A DNA stretch of 64,000 nucleotides, from NCBI GenBank assembly GCA_030522415.1, contig CM060126.1, positions 2,866,333-2,930,332 of the forward strand. The letters run 5' to 3'. Positions 57,840 through 64,000 of this stretch are shown here, one piece after another. The position numbers were made by a program, and so were the translations under genes. The notes below the pieces were generated by a model, which was given only the letters and a program-made list of their open reading frames with translations, made no database searches and had not been told where the DNA came from. Each line of letters opens with the position of its first letter. The stretch's first letter is position 1. Source of the stretch: Channallabes apus. Its lineage: Eukaryota; Chordata; Actinopteri; Siluriformes; Clariidae.

Positions 57840-60285
57840 GTGTTTTCTTCTTTGTCTTTCGGCTGTTCCCTTTCAGGGGTCGCCACAGCGAATCATCTGC
57901 CTCCATCTAACCCTATCCTCTGCATCCTCTTCTCTCACACCAACTAACTTCATGTCCTCTCTCACTGCATCCATAAATCTCCTCTTTGGTCTTCCTCTAG
58001 ACCTCCTGCCTGGCAGTTCCAACCTCAGCATCCTTCTACCGATATATTCACACTCTCTCCTCTGAACATGTCCAAACCACCTCAATCTGGCCTCTCTGAC
58101 TTTATCTCCAAAACATCTCACATGGGTTGTCCATTGCTCTGCTCCCTGTAACCTCATCGTTCCTCTTGGGTTCCTCTCATTCACACACATGTATTCTGTC
58201 TTGCTGCGGCTAACCTTCATTCCTCTGCTTTCCAGTGCGTACCTCCACCTCTCCAAATTTTCCCCCACCTGTTCCCTGCTTTCGCTACAAAGCACAATGT
58301 CATCTGCAAACATCATAGTCCATGGAGACTCCTGTCTTACCTCATCTGTCATCCTGTCCATCACCAGATCAAACAAAAAGGGGCTTAGAGCCGATCCTTG
58401 ATGCAGATGCACTTTCACCTTGAACTCTTCTGTCACACCTACAGCATATCTTATCACCAATACACTTCTCCTCCATTCCTCTCACTCTCCAAGATCTTGT
58501 TAAACAAACAAGTCAGAAACTCTACTGCCACCTCTCCTAAGCTCTTCCACACCTCGACAGGTATGTCATCAGGACCAACAGCCTTTCCACTCTTCATCCT
58601 CTTCAACGCCCTTCTCACCTCACTTTTACTAATAATTGCTACTTCCTGCTCCACAACAGTCACCTCTTCTACCCTTTGCTCTCTTTCATTTTCCTCATTC
58701 ATCAACTCCTCAAAGTACTCCTTCCCATCACCCTCCTGGCATCTGTCAGTACATTTCCATCTCTATCTTTAATCACTCTAACCTGCTGCACATCCTTTCC
58801 ATCTCTATCTCTCTGCCTCGCCAACCTGTACCACCTCGCCACCTCACCCCCCTTACTGTCCAGCCTAGCATACAAGTCCTCATATGCTCTTTGTTTGGCC
58901 TTTGCCACCTCTACCTTCACCTTACGCTGCATCTCCCTGTACTCCTGTCTATTCTCTTCAGTCCTCTCAGTGTCCCACTTCTTCTTAGCTAGCCTCTTTC
59001 CTTGTATACACTCCTGGACTTCCTCATTCCACCACCAAGTCTCATTGTCCACTTTTTCCTTACCTGATGATACACCAAGTACCCTCCTTCCTGTCTCCCT
59101 GATCACATTGGCTGTAGTTGTCCAGTCAACTGAAAGCACCTCCTGACCACCCATAGCCTGTCTCAACTCCTCCCTAAAGACATCACAACATTCTTCCCTT
59201 CTCAGCTTCCACCACTTTGTCCTCTGCTCTGCTTTTGTCCTCTTCACCTTCCTCACCACCAGGGTTATTTTACACGCCACCATTCTGTGTTGTCTGGCTA
59301 CACTCTCCTCTACCAACACCTTGCAGTCACTGATCTCTTTCAGATTACAACGTCGACACAAGATGTAGTCCACCTGAGTGCTTCTGCCTCCACTTTTATA
59401 TGTCACCCTATGTTCCTGCCTCTTCTGGAAGAAAGTATTTACTACTGCCATTTCCATCCTCTTTGCAAAGTCCACCACCATCTGTCCTTCTACATTCCTG
59501 TCCTGAAGACCAAACCTGCCCATCACATTTTCATCGCCTCTGTTCCCTTCCCCAACATGTCCATTGAAGTCTGCACCAATCACCACTCTCTCACCTCTGG
59601 GGATGCTCTGCATCACTTCATCTAACTCACTCCAGAATGTCTCCTTCTCTTCTAACACACATCCTACCTGTGGAGCATAACCACTAACAACATTGAACAT
59701 TATCCCTTCAATTTCCAGCTTCAGGCTCATCACCCTATCTGATACTCTCTTCACTTCTAGGACATTCCTTACAAACTCCTCTTTCAGGATAACTCCTACT
59801 CCATTTCTTTTCCTATCCACACCATGGTAAAACAACTTGAACCCTGATCCTAAGCTTCTAGCCTTGCTAACTTTCCACCTGGTCTCCTGGACACACAGTA
59901 TATCCACCTTCCTTCTCTGCATCATATCAACCAACTCTCTTCCCTTCCCTGTCATGGTCCCAACATTCAAAGTTATTTACTTTCACTCCTAAACTCTTTC
60001 CTTTCCTTTTCTCTCTCTGCTATCGAACACGCCTTCCTCCTCTCCTTCTTCGACGAACAGTAGCCCAATTTCCACCGGCACCCTGTAGGTCAACAGCACC
60101 GGTGTCGGTCGTTGTTAATCCGGGCCACGACCGATCCAGTATGGGAATTATATTTGTGATTCGCATCATTGATTTGGCAAATGTTTTTTATGTCGGATGC
60201 CCTTCCTGACACAACCCTCTGCATTTATCCAGACTTGGGACTGGCACAAGAAGACACTGGATTGCGCCCCCCGTGGTTGCATTAA
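57840..60285 (-). mobile_element. RTE-like LINE with 5' UTR and 3' end, internally deleted
   Basis: Minus-strand frame 58702-59970 encodes the apurinic endonuclease domain: VDILCVQETRW, ADFNGHVG and STQVDYILCRR, then a linker region. 58454-58705 gives the start of the reverse transcriptase (RRALKRMKSGKAVGPDDIPV). 57873-58460 gives LHQGSALSPFLFDLVMD, WTMMFADDIVLCSES and the C-terminal RLRWFGHVQRRECEYIGRRM to RCGDP. The fingers/palm segment with the first catalytic Asp is deleted, and a second deletion lies before the C-terminal part. The 5' UTR (59990-60285) contains the GGTTGTGTCAGGAAGGGCAT motif also found in the SINE at 17242. The copy cannot move by itself. Confidence 0.9.
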
Positions 60286-60301
60286 TTGTGTATAATGTCT
60301 A

Positions 60302-60303
<2 letters not shown>

Positions 60304-60369
<66 letters not shown>
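60304..60369. repeat. (TA)n microsatellite
   Basis: A perfect TA run of about 65 bases at the 5' boundary of the RTE-like LINE. Such runs can extrude cruciforms. Confidence 0.95.
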
Positions 60370-60372
<3 letters not shown>

Positions 60373-60399
60373 GGTCCTCATGTAAGTTCACCTTCTCCA

Positions 60400-60588
60400 A
60401 GGTTTGTGTGTGTGTGTGTGTGTGTGCTTTCGTATGCAGCAGGATTACTGGCGAGCCGTCTGTCTGCTTTCGCAAAACGCTGACCAACAGAACACAGATT
60501 AATTGGAGAGTGAGGGGGGAAAGAGGGTAAAAAAAAGAGGCAGATGTCTGGGGGGGGGGATCTAAAATCTCCACCACATAAGTGTGTT

Positions 60589-60619
<31 letters not shown>

Positions 60620-60813
60620 ATGTGTATTTCACAAATATTACAATTTCATTATGACATTTCTTTTTGACAGACATACAAGTAGACAAGAGACTGGCTAGAA
60701 AGTGTGTGTGTGTGTGTGAGAGAGATTAGTGAGGCCCAGCGATTAGTACAGCATAGTGCACAAAGGGATTAACCTTGTTCAGCCACGAGCTCAACCTGCA
60801 GCTCTGCAGTCAT

Positions 60814-60854
<41 letters not shown>

Positions 60855-61100
60855 ACACACACACACACAATGGTACCAGTCAGGGACAAAGGCTCTATGA
60901 GGACACCCCTCATGAACACTTGCTGGTTGGTTGGTGTGTGTGTGTGTGGTCATTTCAATTTGTTTCCATTCATATGAGTTTGTGTGAGTCAGGTAGAGAG
61001 AACGTGTATTCAGCATTTTCTGAGGACATTAACTGGGTCCTCAGAATGACTGTAAAACATGACATTTTGGAGACATTCAGGATGTTCCTGTGAATAGATT
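60400..61100. repeat. Cluster of (TG)n and (CA)n tracts
   Basis: TG runs at 60404-60426, 60598-60620 and 60703-60718, and CA runs at 60815-60870. No gene is recognised among them. Confidence 0.85.
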
Positions 61101-61319
61101 TTTAAACAAACAACTACTAATCTTTTAAAAAAATTTATTCTATTGATCATTTTACTTCTTTTATAAAGAATTCGGTCCAGCATTAGAATTCTGTTGGATT
61201 TCATCGACACCCTCCACATGGAGAATAAACCACAGAAGGTCATCACTGAAAGTGTTGGCTTTTTACAGAATACTATTTTAAAACATATTCATGAAACTTT
61301 GACTGGAAGTGTGGTGGAC

Positions 61320-62010
61320 ATTCAACAGGTATTATTGCAGCCTGTTGCAAGGAGAGGAGTGAGGCTGGAGGCAGTGCATCAAGAGCCACTATGCACAGCC
61401 ATTTTTAGGAAATGGGCTACAACTGAACCACATCTGAAGTGTCTTAGCTAAGGGGAAACAACTGGTCCGTTGCTCAGCTTTCAAAAATTTTCTTTTCAGA
61501 TGAAAGTAATTTTTGCATTTCACTTAAAACTAATGCTGCTAAGGTCTAGAGGAAGAGAGGAGAGGCACAGAATCCATTTGCTTGAAGTCCACTGTGAAGT
61601 TTCCACAGTCAGTGGTTGTTTAGAGAGCCACGTCATATGACGGTGTTGGTCATCTGTGTTTTATCAAATTTAAAGTCAATGCACAGTAGCGTCTACCAGG
61701 AGCATTTTAGGCTTGCCTGCTTACAAGCTTTACAGAGATACTGATTTCCTTTTCCTACCACTAACTGGTTTGCTGACCGTGATACGTATTATGTTTAATT
61801 GTCCAGCCAACTCACCTGACCTGAACACCATAAAGAATCTATGAGCTTTTGTCAAAAGGAAGATGAGAAACACCCGACCCAACCATACAGACGAGCTGAA
61901 GGCCGCTATTGAAGCAACCTGGTACCAGATGCTGATCGCCTCCATGCCTTGCCTTATTGATGCAGTAGTGCATGCTAAAGGAGCCCTGACCAAGTCACAT
62001 GAATGCTCCT
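61320..62010 (+). pseudogene. Old Tc1-like transposase relic
   Basis: Scattered plus-strand pieces in different frames match a Tc1 transposase. They include GVRLEAVHQEPLCT near 61360, PANSPDLNTIKNLWAFVKRK near 61805, MRNTRPNHTDELKAAIEATW near 61865 and IDAVVHAKGALTK near 61960. The third catalytic Glu is replaced by Lys. It is the same family as the element at 52597-53979 by its C-terminal wording. Terminal repeats were not found. Confidence 0.8.
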
Positions 62011-63109
62011 GATATTATTATATAGTCTAAAAAAGAATTTTCTCCCCATGATGCTTAATCATTTTTATCAGAAATTAACTCTTTGTGAGGAACAGAAGTT
62101 CTCATAATGACATTAATGGCTGATAAAAAGTGGTTAAGTATTATTTATTTATTTTTAAATATTATTTTATTTATGACCCAATCAGTTGAACAAAATGTTT
62201 AAAATAATTTACAATTCTTTTGAATTTCACAACCATTAACCTAAATCTAAAAACGTACAATATTCTGATCGACACTTCAAGTGTTGCTACGTAGTTTTTA
62301 TTTGGATTTCATTTGGATTTTTTTTGCAATAAATTTGTTAATTTCATTGGCTTTGGTGGATGTAACACAATACAATATCCATGGCAACCTTATGGACTGT
62401 TGTACCTTCTCATACAAGTTTGCAGAATATACAAACATTTAATCAGGGGAAAATGTAGCCTAGTATGAAAACGTTGCTGAACTAAAATGGCAATACCTGG
62501 ACGTTTTGCACACCATTACATTGTTATACCTTTATTGTTTTTTTCATGAAATGTTTAGAAAAAAAATCTTTCATATGTTTTGCACTTTATTTTCCTCCAA
62601 GGTGATTTTTTCCCCCACCATTGAGAAAATACCACTATTGGAAAATAAATTTTCTATATATTCAAAGCACTCTTCACCGTCACTTCTGAAAGAATTAACT
62701 AATGAACATGTTATTTCAAAACTATTCTCCCTCACTGACAAACCCCCCTCACCCCTTCCGAACAAGACGTATGATGTTCGAGGCCTCTGATTGGACAAAG
62801 TGACCTGCACTCCTCTGGATTAGTGTTTGTTTTTCTATTGCTACTTCCATTCTGTATCATGTGACCCATTACATCACAGGATTGAGGCCATTGCTGGATT
62901 AGAACAGTAAGATTGAAAGTGAGGAATGGAGGGAGAGACAGAGGGTGAATAGAGAGATGGGATAGCTATTACGCAAACAAAAACAGGGGAAAATAGAAGG
63001 AGGGAATGGGGTGGAGGAAGAGAGTGGACGTTTTGACTGGTGGTATCAATCGAATCTGTCTTGACGTCATGTCATCTATTATACATCTTATTATACATTT
63101 TGGATCATT

Positions 63110-63149
<40 letters not shown>

Positions 63150-63515
63150 ATGTGTTCAAATAAATGAGGCATTGCATTGGTTTCAAAGCTCTCACAAACA
63201 CACTGATATGTACAGCATCAGAAGGATTTCTATACTTCCACAAAATCCCTAATAAAAAACAAACAAACAAACATTATATTTGTGAAATTTCTAAACATTT
63301 TCAAAATCTCTAGAGTTTTTCCGGTTTCTGGAGATAATCTGGCTTTACTCTGGAATTTCTGGACATGACCTAGTGCATGCTATACAGATTTTGGAGATCA
63401 TCTAAAGATTGTTGAGATGGACTAGATATACAGTATCTGCTCTGCATTGACTTTCTTGGATAGTTCTCCTTGTGTTGTTGCCTGCTTCTACAGCTTCTCT
63501 TATTTAGAGATCTCT
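62011..63515. other. Intergenic, no gene recognised
   Basis: AT-rich sequence with a (TAT)n run at 63112-63145 and an (AAAC)n tract near 63260. Short frames have no family resemblance. Confidence 0.7.
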
Positions 63516-63519
63516 TATT

Positions 63520-63825
63520 TTGCAGATCAATCCCTCCTATCCGTTATCACCCAAATGAGGATGGGTTCCCTGTAGAGAATGGTTCTTCTCAACTTTTTTT
63601 TTCTATTGCCATCTCATCTCGTTTTTCCTTCCCACCGTCACTCTCGGCTTGCTCATCAATGACAATCTGATCATTCTGATACATACACATTTTCTCACAC
63701 ATTTCCTACTCATACTCATTTCCTAATTTCATTTTGATTCTGTGAAGTTGCTTTGCAACAGTGACCATTGTTAAAAGTGCTATACAAATAACATTTAATT
63801 GAATAAAATGTAATTGAATTTACAG
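63520..63825 (+). repeat. Abundant fish retroposon tail
   Basis: Contains CCGTTATCACCCAAATGAGG, ACAATCTGATCATTCTGATA and AGTGACCATTGTTAAAAGTG, then a (TTGAA)-like end. It is the longer relative of the fragment at 13355-13435. It represents a very common teleost repeat. Confidence 0.7.
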
Positions 63826-64000
63826 ATCCAGAACATGCTAATTCCAAAAATCTGGCTGGAGGTTTACAGACTATACTCTACAAACTTTCTACACTAGTTG
63901 TGGATTCAGGATGATTCTTAAGCAATGAGCTGGCCACGATCTGGAGCCAGAGAAGTCAGAACTATTACCTGCTGCAAATCTTGGAGCCAGAGCAAGTAAT

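Overview
The window is vertebrate nuclear DNA, almost certainly a teleost fish. Genes are split by GT-AG introns. Long (CA)n, (TC)n and (TA)n microsatellites are everywhere, and roughly half of the DNA is interspersed repeats of fish type: several Tc1-like transposons, hAT-like MITEs, RTE- and CR1/Rex1/L2-like LINEs, and tRNA-derived SINEs. A catfish or other ostariophysan is plausible from the repeat flavour, but I cannot prove it.

Five protein genes can be read exon by exon. From left to right they are: (1) the first two exons of gmfg (glia maturation factor gamma, minus strand, running off the left edge); (2) samd4b (Smaug2, plus strand, complete coding sequence in 12 exons, 12060-19102, 675 aa); (3) a secreted, acidic chromogranin-A/CCER2-type gene (plus, 6 coding exons, 24427-32271, 304 aa); (4) an ITPK1-like gene (minus, 35772-43426) of which only the N-terminal exons are present, with the ATP-grasp catalytic half missing; (5) a divergent proteasome alpha-6 gene, psma6-like (plus, 7 exons, 44955-54982, 246 aa), with a perfect interferon-stimulated response element 128 bp upstream of its ATG.

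The gene order is informative. GMFG and SAMD4B are neighbours on human 19q13.2, and CCER2 maps to the same band. GMFB, SAMD4A, CHGA-ITPK1 and PSMA6 all sit on human chromosome 14. The window therefore looks like the 19q13-type member of a genome-duplication pair, and it holds PSMA6 and ITPK1 sister genes that have no counterpart I know of on human chromosome 19. The ITPK1-like copy seems to be decaying. The PSMA6-like copy is intact and may have become interferon-responsive.

The remaining sequence is mostly mobile DNA. Four Tc1-type elements carry recognisable transposases; the one in psma6-like intron 1 (46319-47933) has an uninterrupted 340-aa DD34E transposase and matching ends. The last intron of the chromogranin-like gene is mostly transposon. 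The 6.7-kb first intron of the ITPK1-like gene holds a 5.2-kb inverted-repeat-bounded composite. Downstream of psma6-like lie a CR1/Rex1-like LINE and an RTE-like LINE abutting each other, then microsatellites and an old Tc1 relic. No gene was recognised between 62.0 kb and the right edge.
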